DNA of 64,000 nucleotides from Streptomyces pluripotens (GTDB lineage: Bacteria > Actinomycetota > Actinomycetes > Streptomycetales > Streptomycetaceae): positions 1,550,001 through 1,614,000 of the forward strand of contig NZ_CP021080.1 of the NCBI RefSeq assembly GCF_000802245.2, given 5' to 3'. The position numbers were made by a program, and so were the translations under genes. Position 1 is the first letter of the stretch; each line of letters starts with the position of its first letter. Below, piece after piece: positions 23,911-32,270 of this stretch. The notes under the pieces were generated by a model, which made no database searches, had not been told where the DNA came from, and worked only from the letters and a program-made list of their open reading frames with translations.

Positions 23911-23960
23911 GGGCTCTCCTCCGGGGCGCGCCGTGGGGACTTCCAGCTTGTACGGGAAGA

Positions 23961-23974
23961 GGGTCACGTGTCCC
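23961..23974. promoter_or_regulatory. palindromic CACGTG-centred site upstream of the decarboxylase gene
   Basis: GGGTCACGTGTCCC lies 50 bases upstream of the decarboxylase start. It is a near-perfect palindrome with only one mismatched pair and could be an operator. It does not resemble the DmdR1/DtxR iron box usually found at desA. Confidence 0.35.
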
Positions 23975-24065
23975 GAAAGTCCAGCGATGTGAACCCGAAA
24001 GTGGGTACTGCCGTACCCGTGGAAGACGTTGGGACGGTCGCCGGGTGCGGCTGGCGTTCGTCCGA

Positions 24066-24590
24066 TGGTTGACACGTGGGTGATCGACGCGCCTGGTGAG
24101 CGGCGCCTGGTGCCCGATCCGGGATCGGCGGACGAGGCGTCGATGCTCGGGCTGCTCGGGGGTGCGAGGAGCGGTGCGTGGCGGCAACGGGGCTGCCGTC
24201 GGGACCGGGCGACGTGCAGAGCCTTGGCCACGCGTCGCCGGGGCAGGAATCCGGGCGACGAGGTTGTTGGTGCTGGCGCGGGACGACGTGGTCGCGGGAT
24301 CGGTGGACGCGGTGCGGAACCATCCGGGGCCCGGGACGGTGGCGGGGGTGGTGGGCCTGTCTGTGCCCTCGCCGTGGGTTCGAGGGCGGGGCATCGGCCG
24401 GGCCCTGACCGTGTCGCTGGCCGTGTCGCTGGCCGTGTCCCTGTTGGCCCCCGCCGGGGGTTCCCGGTCGTGACGGCCACGGTCCCACCCGGCTGGCGGT
24501 CCGACGAGTGCTTCCTGGAGCGGCTCGGTCTCGCCCTGGACGCGGGTGTCGGTGCGGTGTCACCGGCCGTCGTGGCAAACCCACCTGCAG
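24066..24590 (+). pseudogene. broken GNAT-type acetyltransferase gene
   Basis: In one frame, RLLVLARDDVVAGSVDAV, then VAGVVGLSVPSPWVRGRGIGRALTVSLA, looks like GNAT motif A (V..LSV...RGRGIGRAL). The N-terminal part (MVDTWVIDAPGERRLVPDP, from 24066) and a C-terminal ECFLERLGLALDAG segment lie in another frame. Three tandem copies of a 12-base unit (GTGTCGCTGGCC-like, about 24413-24445) sit at the break. At least two frameshifts are needed to rebuild one protein, so I call it non-functional. Confidence 0.5.
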
Positions 24591-24646
24591 GTCCGCGCGA
24601 GGTGGAGGTACGACGGGCCCCGGGCCGAACCGGCGGACCGGGGATG

Positions 24647-24685
24647 GCGGCTGTGGCCCGGCCCGCCCGGCGGGGCTACAGCCGC
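24647..24685 (-). terminator. terminator after pepN
   Basis: GCGGCTGTGGCCC (24647-24659) can pair with GGGGCTACAGCCGC (24672-24685). It lies about 30 bases past the pepN stop on the minus strand. Confidence 0.6.
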
Positions 24686-24716
24686 GCCCGTGTCGTCCTG
24701 GCTGAGCGCTCTGTTC

Positions 24717-27302
24717 CTACCGTGTCTTCGCTTCCTCGCTCTTCTTGTTCTTCTCGCCCTTCTTGGTCGTTGCGCTCCTGTCGCCTTCCTCGGTGTCCTC
24801 GGCTTCCCGAGCCTCCCCACCGCGCACCCGCAGGGCGCGGGACAGATCGTCGAGACGGTCGGCCAGGGTGCGGCGGAGGGCCGGGGTGAGGTCGGCGTCG
24901 CGCAGGCAGGTCTCGCCGAGCCGCAGGATCTCGGTGTCGACGGCGTGGGACGGGAAGGCCCAGCGGCCGGCGGCTACGGCGATGGCGGGGCCGCGACGGG
25001 CGGCGACGGCGACCGCGTCGGTGTAGAAGCGCGGCACGTACTGGCGTACCAGGTCGGCCTGTTCGGGCTGCCAGAAGCCTCTTGCGGTGGCTGTGAAGAG
25101 GTAGTTGGACAAGTCGTCGCCGGCGAACATCGCCTCCCAGGCGGCGCTCTTCGCCGCCGGGTCGGGCAGGGCGGCACGGCAACGGGCGGCGCCCTCCTGG
25201 CCGGTGGCGCTCGGGTCGCGTTCCAGTTCGGCGGCGATGGCGGCCTCGTCGGTAGCGCCGAGCACGGCGAGCCGGCCGAGGATGCGCCAGCGCAGTTCGG
25301 GGTCGAGTTCCGGCCCGCCGGGCACCGTACCGTCGGCGAGCCAGGCGGCGATGGTGTCCGGGTGGGCGGCCACGGCGATCAGGTGCCGTACGGCGATCAG
25401 GCGCAGGCCGGGGTGGTCGCCGTCCTCGGTGCGTCGCACCAGGTCACGGCAGAGGGAGGTGAGGGTGGCCAGAGCGGCCGGGCGGTCTTCGGTTCTGAGG
25501 TACTGGTCGGCGATCTGGCCGGAGGCAAAAGCGAGGACGCCTTGGACGACGGCCAGGTCGGTCTCGTGCGGCAGGTGGGCGCGGGCCGTCTCCAGGTAGG
25601 CGGTGGGCGGGAGTTCACCGTCGCGGACAGCATCCCTGAGAGCGTTCCAGGCGACCGCGCGGGTGAGCGGGTCGGGCAGCCCTGACAGGCCGGTGCGCAG
25701 CGCGTCGAAGGAGTCGGTGTCGAAGCGGACCTTGGCGTAGGTGAGGTCGCCGTCGTTGAGGAGGAGGAGCGCGGGGCGTTTGCCGATGGGCTGCGGGCTG
25801 GTCTGCGGGACGTCGAGGTCGAGGCGCTCGCGCAGGACCAGGCGTCCCTCGTCGGCGACATCGTGGTCGTAGAGGCCGACGGTGAGACGGTGCGGGCGGC
25901 TGCCGGCGCGGTCGGTGGTGAGTGTGCAGATGCCGTCGGCGTGGGTGACCAGGGGCGTGAGGGTGTCCACGCCGGTGGTGCGCAGCCAGCTGTCGGCCCA
26001 GGCGTGGACGTCGCGGTCGGTTGCCGAGGCGAGGGAGTCGATGAAGTCGGCGAGGGTGGCGTTGGCGAACTTGTGCCGAGTGAAGTGGGTGTTGATGCCG
26101 GTCAGGAAGTCCTTCTCGCCGAGCCAGGCGGCGAGCTGGCGCAGGGCGGAGGCTCCCTTGGCGTAGGAGATGCCGTCGAAGTTGAGCAGGGCGGAGGCCG
26201 TGTCGTCGACGTTCTCCGGGGCGACCGGGTGGGTGGTGGGGCGCTGGTCGGCGTCGTATCCCCAGGCCTTGCGGGTGACGCCGAACTCGGTCCAGGAGTC
26301 GGTGAAGCGGGTGGCCTCGGCAGTGGTCTGGTACCCCATGTACTCGGCGAAGGACTCGTTGAGCCAGATGTCGTCCCACCACTTGAGGGTGACGAGGTCA
26401 CCGAACCACATGTGGGCCATCTCGTGTGCGATGACCATGGCGCGGGTCTGCCGCTCGGTGTCGGTGACGGCGGAGCGGTAGACGAAGTCGTCGCGGAAGG
26501 TGACCAGGCCCGGGTTCTCCATGGCGCCGGCGTTGAATTCGGGGACGAACGCCTGGTCGTAGGAGTCGAAGGGGTACGGCTCGTCGAACTTCTCGTGGTA
26601 ACGGTCGAAGCAGGCGCGTGTGATGTCGAGGATCTCCTCGGCGTCGGTGTCGAGGTGGGGCGCGAGCGAGCGTCGGCTGTGGATGCCGAAGGGCAGTCCG
26701 CGGTGTTCGGTGCGCACCGAGTGCCAGGGGCCGGCGGCGACGGCGACGAGGTAGGTGGAGATCGGCGGGGTGGGCGCGGCCTGCCAGACGCCGTCGTCGC
26801 GGTGCTCGGTGACGCCGTTGGCGAGGACGGTCCAGCCGGTGGGTGCCTTGACGGAGACCTCGAAGACGGCCTTCAGGTCGGGCTGGTCGAAGGCGGCGAA
26901 GACCCGTTGGACGTCGTTCATGAACCCCTGGGTGTAGACGTATGTCTCGCCATCGCTGGGGTCGGTGAAACGGTGCATGCCCTCGCCGGTGCGGGAGTAG
27001 CGCATGGCGGCATCGACGCGCAGTTCGTGCTCACCTGCGATGAGGTTCTTCAAGGGCAGCCGGCCCTCGTGCAGCGACTCCGGGTCGAGGGGCCGGCCGT
27101 CGAGCGTGACGGAGCGCAGCTCGACGGGCTTGAGCTCGACGAACGTGTCCCCGTCGGACCGTGTGGTGAACCGGATCACGGTGCGTGAGCCGAAGGTCTC
27201 TTCACCGGTGGTGAGGTCCAGTTCGACCGTGTAGCGGTGGACATCGAGGAACTGTGCTCGGAGCTGCGCCTCATCGCGCGTGAGTACGGACATGCAGGCC
27301 AT
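24717..27302 (-). CDS. pepN: aminopeptidase N (M1 family)
   Basis: The protein has 861 residues, typical for actinobacterial PepN; a second start at 27293 (MSVLTRDE) is possible. Residues 259-263 are GAMEN, the N-terminus-recognising exopeptidase motif. Residues 293-297 are HEMAH with the third zinc ligand Glu316 (NESFAEY). The C-terminal ERAP1-like helical domain follows. The last 35 residues are a charged Lys/Glu tail (TEEGDRSATTKKGEKNKK). It is a cytosolic zinc exopeptidase acting late in peptide turnover. It stands alone on the minus strand, followed by a hairpin. Confidence 0.95.
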   Translation of the reverse strand: MACMSVLTRDEAQLRAQFLDVHRYTVELDLTTGEETFGSRTVIRFTTRSDGDTFVELKPVELRSVTLDGRPLDPESLHEGRLPLKNLIAGEHELRVDAAMRYSRTGEGMHRFTDPSDGETYVYTQGFMNDVQRVFAAFDQPDLKAVFEVSVKAPTGWTVLANGVTEHRDDGVWQAAPTPPISTYLVAVAAGPWHSVRTEHRGLPFGIHSRRSLAPHLDTDAEEILDITRACFDRYHEKFDEPYPFDSYDQAFVPEFNAGAMENPGLVTFRDDFVYRSAVTDTERQTRAMVIAHEMAHMWFGDLVTLKWWDDIWLNESFAEYMGYQTTAEATRFTDSWTEFGVTRKAWGYDADQRPTTHPVAPENVDDTASALLNFDGISYAKGASALRQLAAWLGEKDFLTGINTHFTRHKFANATLADFIDSLASATDRDVHAWADSWLRTTGVDTLTPLVTHADGICTLTTDRAGSRPHRLTVGLYDHDVADEGRLVLRERLDLDVPQTSPQPIGKRPALLLLNDGDLTYAKVRFDTDSFDALRTGLSGLPDPLTRAVAWNALRDAVRDGELPPTAYLETARAHLPHETDLAVVQGVLAFASGQIADQYLRTEDRPAALATLTSLCRDLVRRTEDGDHPGLRLIAVRHLIAVAAHPDTIAAWLADGTVPGGPELDPELRWRILGRLAVLGATDEAAIAAELERDPSATGQEGAARCRAALPDPAAKSAAWEAMFAGDDLSNYLFTATARGFWQPEQADLVRQYVPRFYTDAVAVAARRGPAIAVAAGRWAFPSHAVDTEILRLGETCLRDADLTPALRRTLADRLDDLSRALRVRGGEAREAEDTEEGDRSATTKKGEKNKKSEEAKTR

Positions 27303-27404
27303 GCTGCCTGATGGGGCCGGCAGCGCACAGGGGCGGATCGGTACACGGCATATGTCCGGTGCGCGCCCCTCCCCGGCCGGCTGTGACCGCTATTGTCGGG
27401 GAGG

Positions 27405-27737
27405 TCAGTGTCCGTTGGTGTCCTCGGCGATCCGCTCGTGGTGCCGGATCACCTCGGCGATGATGAAGTTCAGGAATTTTTCGGCGAAGGCCGGATCGAG
27501 CTTGGCGCTCTCGGCGAGGCTACGCAGCCGCTCGATCTGCCGGGCCTCGCGGGCCTGGTCGGCGGGCGGCAGCTGGTGCACCGCCTTGAGGCGGCCGACC
27601 TGTTGGGTGCACTTGAAACGCTCGGCGAGCATGTGGACGACGGCCGCATCGATGTTGTCGATGCTGGCGCGCAGCCGCTCCAGTTCCTGTCGGACCGTGG
27701 GGTCCATGTCACCGGTGCCGGTGTTGCTGGTGGTCAT
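27405..27737 (-). CDS. chorismate mutase (AroQ type)
   Basis: The protein has 110 residues from the ATG at 27735-27737. All-helical AroQ features: VRQELERLRASIDNIDAAVVHMLAERFKCTQQVGRLKAVHQLPPADQAREARQIERL and a final helix, FLNFIIAEVIRHHERI. Arg in the first helix, the Lys-Arg region and the C-terminal Glu/His region fit the active site. It turns chorismate into prephenate, the branch point to Phe and Tyr, and so competes with TrpE encoded at 58 kb. It has no signal peptide, so it is cytoplasmic. It is divergent from the HEXXH protein gene. Confidence 0.88.
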   Translation of the reverse strand: MTTSNTGTGDMDPTVRQELERLRASIDNIDAAVVHMLAERFKCTQQVGRLKAVHQLPPADQAREARQIERLRSLAESAKLDPAFAEKFLNFIIAEVIRHHERIAEDTNGH

Positions 27738-28117
27738 GGGCGTCCACCCTATGTGGTCAGCAGCCTGGGCCTGAGGGTCGTCCGGGGACTGGATCACCGG
27801 CGGATCGCCGGTGTCGGGGCGACCACCGCCGCGCTGCGCAGCGCGGGCCGCCGGGTTCCCTGCTGGGTCGACGGCTCCCGCCGGGCTACTACCGGTCAGC
27901 CGGCCCCAGCGGTCCCTGCACGCCCCAGGACCGGTGCCGCGGGACGGCAGGACGGGGCAGGACGGCAGGAGCAAGGTGTGGCTGCGGGAACGCGGAAGAC
28001 GCGTCCGAGGGGCCGGTGCCCCGTCTGCTACCCGGTTGGCCGGCCACGCGCTCGTCCGCCCGGCCATCGGCGCCGCTTACAGTGGAGAGGGGTTCCGACG
28101 TCTTTGGGGGTGCGGAC
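27738..28117. other. 380-base divergent region
   Basis: This region lies between the divergent chorismate mutase and HEXXH-protein genes and should carry both promoters. Open frames continue from both genes but show no family similarity. I see no clear promoter hexamers. Confidence 0.4.
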
Positions 28118-29002
28118 GTGGCGAACGGTGGACCGGTCGAGCACGGCTATCCGCATCTGGATACGGTGCGGGCCGCCATCACCGCACTGTACAAGCGTCT
28201 GTCCCATGACACCGTCCAGACGTTCTCGGCCAGTGTGGCCCCCGCCGACGTGGCCTTCTGCGACACCGACGACCTGTATCTGGGCGCCCAGCGTGTGGCC
28301 CGCGAGATCGTGCGCCACTTCCGGTTGCCGGACGCGCGGCTGATCGTGAGCTTCCGGGAGATGGCCCATGCGGCGAACGTCGAACTGACGGCGGGACCTG
28401 AGTACTTCGTGGAGCTGAACGACCGCTTCCGCACGCATCGCGAGGACATCGGCGCCGCGCTCGCCCATGAGGTGACGCATGTGTACCTGCACCGCCTGGA
28501 TCTCGTCTTTCCCACCACGGCGGAGAACGAGATTCTGACGGACACGGTGGCGACCTATCTGGGCGCGGGCTGGCTGCTGCTGGACGCCTATCGGGAAGAC
28601 GGGGTCTCCTCCCAGAAGCTGGGTTACCTCACACCGGAGGAGTTCGGCTACGTCCTGGCCAAACGGGCCCTGCTCTTCCACGAGGACCCGTCCGTGTGGT
28701 TCACCAGCCCACAGGCCTACACCGCCTACACCAAGGGCCTGTCCCGGGCCCGCCGGGACGAGCAGCAGCCACCACTGGTCGGGGCAGGCTGGGCGGGACG
28801 GCGCCGCTACGCCCATGACCGCCGACACGCCTCTGACGGCGGCCGGCCGGCGGCCACCTATGCGTTCACTCCCGGTCCCGCCGGGCAACTCCGGGTCTCG
28901 TTTCCCTGCCCGACCTGCCACCAGTTGATCCGGGTTCCGGTGCGGGGGCGGGTACGGGCGCGGTGCGGGTTGTGCCAGACGGTTCTGGAGTGCGACACGT
29001 AA
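28118..29002 (+). CDS. HEXXH metallopeptidase-like protein with C-terminal zinc ribbon
   Basis: The protein has 294 residues from the GTG at 28118, which has a GGGGGTG box upstream. Residues 117-121 are HEVTH, and Glu138 in ENEILTD, 17 residues on, could be the third ligand; the pattern fits a gluzincin-type zinc peptidase. There is no signal peptide or membrane helix. The last 35 residues contain CPTC and CGLC pairs, a zinc ribbon as in rubredoxin-like or nucleic-acid-binding domains, joined by a basic linker (RRRYAHDRRHASDGG). I cannot name the family. Function, substrate and whether it is proteolytic are unknown. Confidence 0.75.
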   Translation: MANGGPVEHGYPHLDTVRAAITALYKRLSHDTVQTFSASVAPADVAFCDTDDLYLGAQRVAREIVRHFRLPDARLIVSFREMAHAANVELTAGPEYFVELNDRFRTHREDIGAALAHEVTHVYLHRLDLVFPTTAENEILTDTVATYLGAGWLLLDAYREDGVSSQKLGYLTPEEFGYVLAKRALLFHEDPSVWFTSPQAYTAYTKGLSRARRDEQQPPLVGAGWAGRRRYAHDRRHASDGGRPAATYAFTPGPAGQLRVSFPCPTCHQLIRVPVRGRVRARCGLCQTVLECDT

Positions 29003-29012
29003 GGTTCGCGGC

Positions 29013-29560
29013 ATGCGCCGGGGTGCTGCCCGCCGGCTCCGCCGAGCCACCGCCCTGCCCCGGCCCACCGTCGGCCCGGCCACCCGGGATGCACTGGCCC
29101 CACCAGGGTCATCCGGACGTTCGCCCCGCGCACGGCTTCGCCCTGCAGGCCATCGGCCCCCGCGGATGCGCCGCCGTCGACATCGCCCGCAACCTGGGGA
29201 TTTCCAAACAGGCGGCGGGCAGGTCCGTCGACCGTCTGGTCACCCTCGGTTACGCCGAGCGCCGACGACCCCGCCGACGCCCGGCGCAGGTTGGTCCGGC
29301 TGACACCCCGTGGGCTTGACGTACTGCACCGCTCGGCTGCGATCTTCGACGAACTGCGAGCGGCCTGGGCCGCCGCACTGGGGTGAGGAACGCCTGCGCG
29401 CCATCGAGGACAGCCTGCGCGCGGTAGCGTCTGCCGGGGCGTTCGACTCGATGCTGCGGGATGGATCGGCGGCATGGGCTGACGACCGCGCCGTGCAAGC
29501 CGGCCTGCACGCGCCCCGCGGGCAGCACACGGTGACGTCGGCACCACAGCCCGCCCCGTG
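29013..29560 (+). pseudogene. frameshifted MarR family regulator gene
   Basis: Pieces of one MarR-type protein lie in successive frames. First comes RPTVGPATRDALAP. Next is FALQAIGPRGCAAVDIARNLGISKQAAGRSVDRLVTLGYAER, the winged HTH. In a further frame, ADDPADARRRLVRLTPRGLDVL is the MarR wing and DxR motif, then RSAAIFDELRAAWAAALG and, after one more base shift near 29384, EERLRAIEDSLRAV. Frame breaks lie at about 29100, 29257 and 29384. It begins just after the HEXXH gene. A further 34-codon open frame at 29619-29723 is unrecognised. Confidence 0.65.
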
Positions 29561-29719
29561 AGCTTGACCCGGGCGGCCGGCTAAACGGCGCGGCCGCGCA
29601 CGGCACCTACCACGGTGTATGACCGCCAGCCGTGAGGGGACCGACCCGGAATTGGCCATCGGCACCTCGATCCGGCTTCACATGGAGCTGCGGACCGCCC
29701 TCCGGCCGGGGCCGGCTCG

Positions 29720-30625
29720 CTAAGCCCCGTAGACCGCCCCCGGCGGTTCCGCAGCGGCCAGCAGTTTCCGTGCCGTTTCCCCCGCCTCCGCTGGTGTCCG
29801 GCGTGCTCTGATGTCGTTGGTGGGGCCGGGCCGCCAGCCCTCCATGACGGTGATCCGGCCGCCCTCCGCCTCGAACACCCGACCGGTCACGCCCGTGCTC
29901 TCGGCCGAGCCGAGCCAGACCACGAGGGGGGAGACGTTCTCGGGGGCCATGGCGTCGAAACCGGTGGCGGGTGCCGCCATGGTCTCAGCGAAGGTGCGTT
30001 CCGTCATGCGGGTGCGGGCGGCGGGCGCGAGGGCGTTCACCTGTACGCCGTAGCGGGCGAGTTCAGCGGCCGCGACCAGGGTGAGACCGACGATCCCGGC
30101 CTTGGCCGCGCTGTAGTTGCCCTGCCCGACTGAGCCCAAGAGGCCGGCGCCGCTGCTGGTGTGAACGACCCGGGCCACCGGTGTGCGCCCCGCCTTGGCC
30201 TCGGCACGCCAGTGTGCGGCTGCGTACTTCAGGGGCAGGAAGTGCCCGGTGAGATGGACACGGATCACGGCGTCCCAGTCGCCCTCGCCGAGGTTGACCA
30301 GCATGCGGTCGCGCAGGAAGCCCGCGTTGCTGACGAGGGTGTCGAGTCTGCCGTAGGTCTCCACGGCGGCCCTGATCAACGAGACCGCACCCCTGCCGGT
30401 GGCGATGTCACCGCCGTGCGCGACCGCCTCACCACCCGCGGCCCGGATCTCCTCAGCGACCTGTCCGGCGGGGCTGTCCGGGCCCGGGCCACCGTCGAGG
30501 CCGACACCGAGATCGTTGACGACGACCCGCGCGCCCTCGGCCGCGAAGGCGAGGGCGTGGGCACGACCGAGCCCGCGGCCCGCTCCGGTGACGACGACCA
30601 CCCGGCCATCGCAGATTCCGCTCAT
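29720..30625 (-). CDS. short-chain dehydrogenase, Rv3548c type (steroid ring C/D catabolism)
   Basis: The protein has 301 residues. It has TGAGRGLGRAHALAF (NAD(P)-binding TGxxxGxG), NDLGVGLDG, the NAG motif in VSNAGFLRD, catalytic Ser, and YSAAKAG (YxxxK). The beginning, MSGICDGRVVVVTGAGRG, and segment EGFDAMAPENVSPLVVWLGS-like region closely match M. tuberculosis Rv3548c as I remember it, a KstR2-regulon SDR related to the multifunctional enzyme type 2 hydroxyacyl-CoA dehydrogenases. The probable role is a beta-oxidation-type alcohol dehydrogenase step on a steroid-derived CoA ester. It lies one base downstream of a second SDR in the same operon. Confidence 0.85.
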   Translation of the reverse strand: MSGICDGRVVVVTGAGRGLGRAHALAFAAEGARVVVNDLGVGLDGGPGPDSPAGQVAEEIRAAGGEAVAHGGDIATGRGAVSLIRAAVETYGRLDTLVSNAGFLRDRMLVNLGEGDWDAVIRVHLTGHFLPLKYAAAHWRAEAKAGRTPVARVVHTSSGAGLLGSVGQGNYSAAKAGIVGLTLVAAAELARYGVQVNALAPAARTRMTERTFAETMAAPATGFDAMAPENVSPLVVWLGSAESTGVTGRVFEAEGGRITVMEGWRPGPTNDIRARRTPAEAGETARKLLAAAEPPGAVYGA

Positions 30626-30626
30626 C

Positions 30627-31427
30627 TCAGCCCTCCTCGGGGGCGGTCGAGGTACCCGTGACGTCCTCTTCGGTGGTGGCGGCGTCCAGGAAGGCGGGCC
30701 GTTCCCCGCCCCCGTGCACCTGCAGGCTCGCCCCGCTGATGTAGGCGGCGGCGTCGGAGGCGAGGAAGACGGCGGCGGCGCCGACGTCCGCGGGGACGGC
30801 CAGTCGGCCCAGCGGGACGGTACGGGAGACGGCGCGGACGCCGTCGGGACCGCCGTAGTGCAGGTGGGCCAGTTCGGTGCGGACCAGCCCCACGACGAGG
30901 GTGTTGACCCGGATCTCCGGCGCCCACTCCACGGCCATGGAGGCGGCCAGATTCGCCAGGCCCGCCTTGGCCGCGCCGTACGCGGCGGAGCCCGGCGAGG
31001 GGCGAGCTCCGCTGACGCTGCCGACCATCACGATCGAGCCGCTGCTGCGCCGCAGGTGCTGGTAGGCGGCGAGAGACGCGGTCAGCGGTGTGACCAAGTT
31101 CAGCTCGATGACTCTGGCGTGCCGTTCGGCACCGGCGTCGGCCAACAAACGGTACGGCGTACCGCCGGCGTTGTTGACGAGCACGTCCAGCCGGGGCAGC
31201 CCCTCGAAGAAGGCCCGGACGGCGGGCGGGTCGCGCAGGTCGAGCGGGATGAACCCGACGCCGTCCAACGGCTGTTCCGGAGGCCTGCGGGCGCAGGCCA
31301 AGACCTGGGCGCCCGCTTCGGCGAAGGCCCGCGCGATGCCGGCACCCACGCCCTGGGTACCGCCGGTGACCACGACGGTCCGGCCGCGCAGCGAGTTGTC
31401 CACAGGGCTCGCAGGTGAGTTGTCCAC
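30627..31427 (-). CDS. short-chain dehydrogenase, Rv3549c type
   Basis: The protein has 266 residues from a GTG at 31425-31427, chosen over a second GTG at 31403 because GGGAGAG lies upstream only of the first. TGGTQGVGAGIARAF binds cofactor, NNAGGTP is the NNAG motif, the catalytic Ser is in VMVGSVSGARPSPGSAAYGAAKAG (YxxxK). Its position and direction next to echA20 match Rv3549c in the mycobacterial KstR2 cluster. The N-terminus holds a DNS(PASPV)DNS repeat encoded by a 24-base DNA duplication. It is divergent from echA20 across a KstR2-like site. Confidence 0.83.
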   Translation of the reverse strand: MDNSPASPVDNSLRGRTVVVTGGTQGVGAGIARAFAEAGAQVLACARRPPEQPLDGVGFIPLDLRDPPAVRAFFEGLPRLDVLVNNAGGTPYRLLADAGAERHARVIELNLVTPLTASLAAYQHLRRSSGSIVMVGSVSGARPSPGSAAYGAAKAGLANLAASMAVEWAPEIRVNTLVVGLVRTELAHLHYGGPDGVRAVSRTVPLGRLAVPADVGAAAVFLASDAAAYISGASLQVHGGGERPAFLDAATTEEDVTGTSTAPEEG

Positions 31428-31428
31428 A
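31396..31428 (+). repeat. two tandem TTGTCCACA nonamers (DnaA-box-like)
   Basis: Perfect copies of TTGTCCACA occur at 31396-31404 and 31420-31428, same orientation, 24 bases start to start. This is the Streptomyces DnaA-box consensus as I know it. Both lie in the first codons of the Rv3549c-type SDR, and the second includes its GTG. Each is part of a longer GAGTTGTCCACAGG repeat, so a local duplication may be the whole explanation. Confidence 0.4.
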
Positions 31429-31474
31429 GGCTCTCCCGCTCGTCTTCACCGGCTGCTAGCTTCGAAGCCTCACA

Positions 31475-31491
31475 CCTAACAAATGTTTGGT
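31475..31491. promoter_or_regulatory. KstR2-type operator, echA20/SDR divergent promoter
   Basis: CCTAACAAATGTTTGGT is the reverse complement of ACCAAACATTTGTTAGG, one base different from the site at 37814-37830. Its core, AACAAATGTTTGGT, fits the mycobacterial KstR2 consensus AnCAAGnnCTTGnT except for a symmetric G-to-A and C-to-T pair. It lies 36 bases before the echA20 ATG and 48 bases before the divergent SDR start. Confidence 0.75.
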
Positions 31492-31526
31492 GGAATGCGC
31501 TGAGTGTGAAGGTAGCTGATGCGGCC

Positions 31527-32270
31527 ATGGGTGTCTCCACCTCGTCCCCGGAAAAGGGGATTTCGCTTGTCGCGGTCGATTTCCCACCGGTGAACGCTCT
31601 GCCGGCAGCCGGATGGTTCGCGCTGGCCGAGGCGGTCCGCACGGCAGGCCGGGATCCGGAGGTCCGGTGTGTCGTGCTGGCGGCCGAGGGGCGGGGTTTC
31701 AACGCGGGCGTGGACATCAAGGAGATACAGGCGGACGGGCAGAAGGCACTGATCAGTGCCAACCACGGCTGCGCCGAAGCCTTCACAGCGGTCTACGAGT
31801 GCGCTACGCCCGTCGTCGCAGCAGTACAGGGCTTCTGCCTGGGCGGCGGCATAGGCCTGGCGGGCAACGCGGACGCGATCGTGGCGAGTGAGGACGCCGC
31901 CTTCGGGCTGCCCGAGCTGGACCGAGGGGCCCTGGGAGCCGCGACCCATCTGGCGCGGCTGGTCCCGCAGCACCTGATGCGTGCCCTCTACTACACCGGG
32001 CGCACTGCCAGCGCCGCCGAACTGCACCGGCACGGCTCGGTCTGGCGCGTGGTGCCACGCCCTCGGTTACGGGCGGCGGCCCTGGAACTCGCCCGGGAGA
32101 TCGCCGCGAAGGACGGGCAGCTGCTGCGTATGGCCAAGGCCGCCATCAACGGGATCGATCCGGTCGACGTGCACCGCAGCTACCGCTTCGAGCAGGGCTT
32201 CACCTTCGAGGCCAACCTCAGCGGACTGGCCGACCAGGTCCGCGGCACGTTCGGGCAGGAGGGAGCGTAG
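31527..32270 (+). CDS. echA20: enoyl-CoA hydratase EchA20 (steroid ring D opening)
   Basis: The protein has 247 residues from the ATG at 31527. Similarity to remembered M. tuberculosis EchA20 begins here (GVSTSSPEKGISLVAVDFPPVNAL), which favours it over a GTG at 31506. Crotonase marks: EGRGFNAGVDIKE (oxyanion hole) and VQGFCLGGGIGLAGNADAIVASEDAAFGLPELDRGALGAATHLARLVPQHLMRALYYTG. EchA20 hydrolyses the ring D beta-diketone of the CoA ester formed from HIP, giving COCHEA-CoA for IpdAB. It is the first gene of an operon echA20-ipdA-ipdB-ipdC whose members overlap by 1 to 4 bases, under a KstR2-like site. Confidence 0.9.
   Translation: MGVSTSSPEKGISLVAVDFPPVNALPAAGWFALAEAVRTAGRDPEVRCVVLAAEGRGFNAGVDIKEIQADGQKALISANHGCAEAFTAVYECATPVVAAVQGFCLGGGIGLAGNADAIVASEDAAFGLPELDRGALGAATHLARLVPQHLMRALYYTGRTASAAELHRHGSVWRVVPRPRLRAAALELAREIAAKDGQLLRMAKAAINGIDPVDVHRSYRFEQGFTFEANLSGLADQVRGTFGQEGA

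Noticed and set aside
27303..27404. Riboswitch or attenuator between chorismate mutase and pepN
   Set aside because: The segment only offers weak AGGGGCG/CGCCCCT pairing. It is downstream of chorismate mutase and upstream of pepN with no leader peptide or conserved motif.
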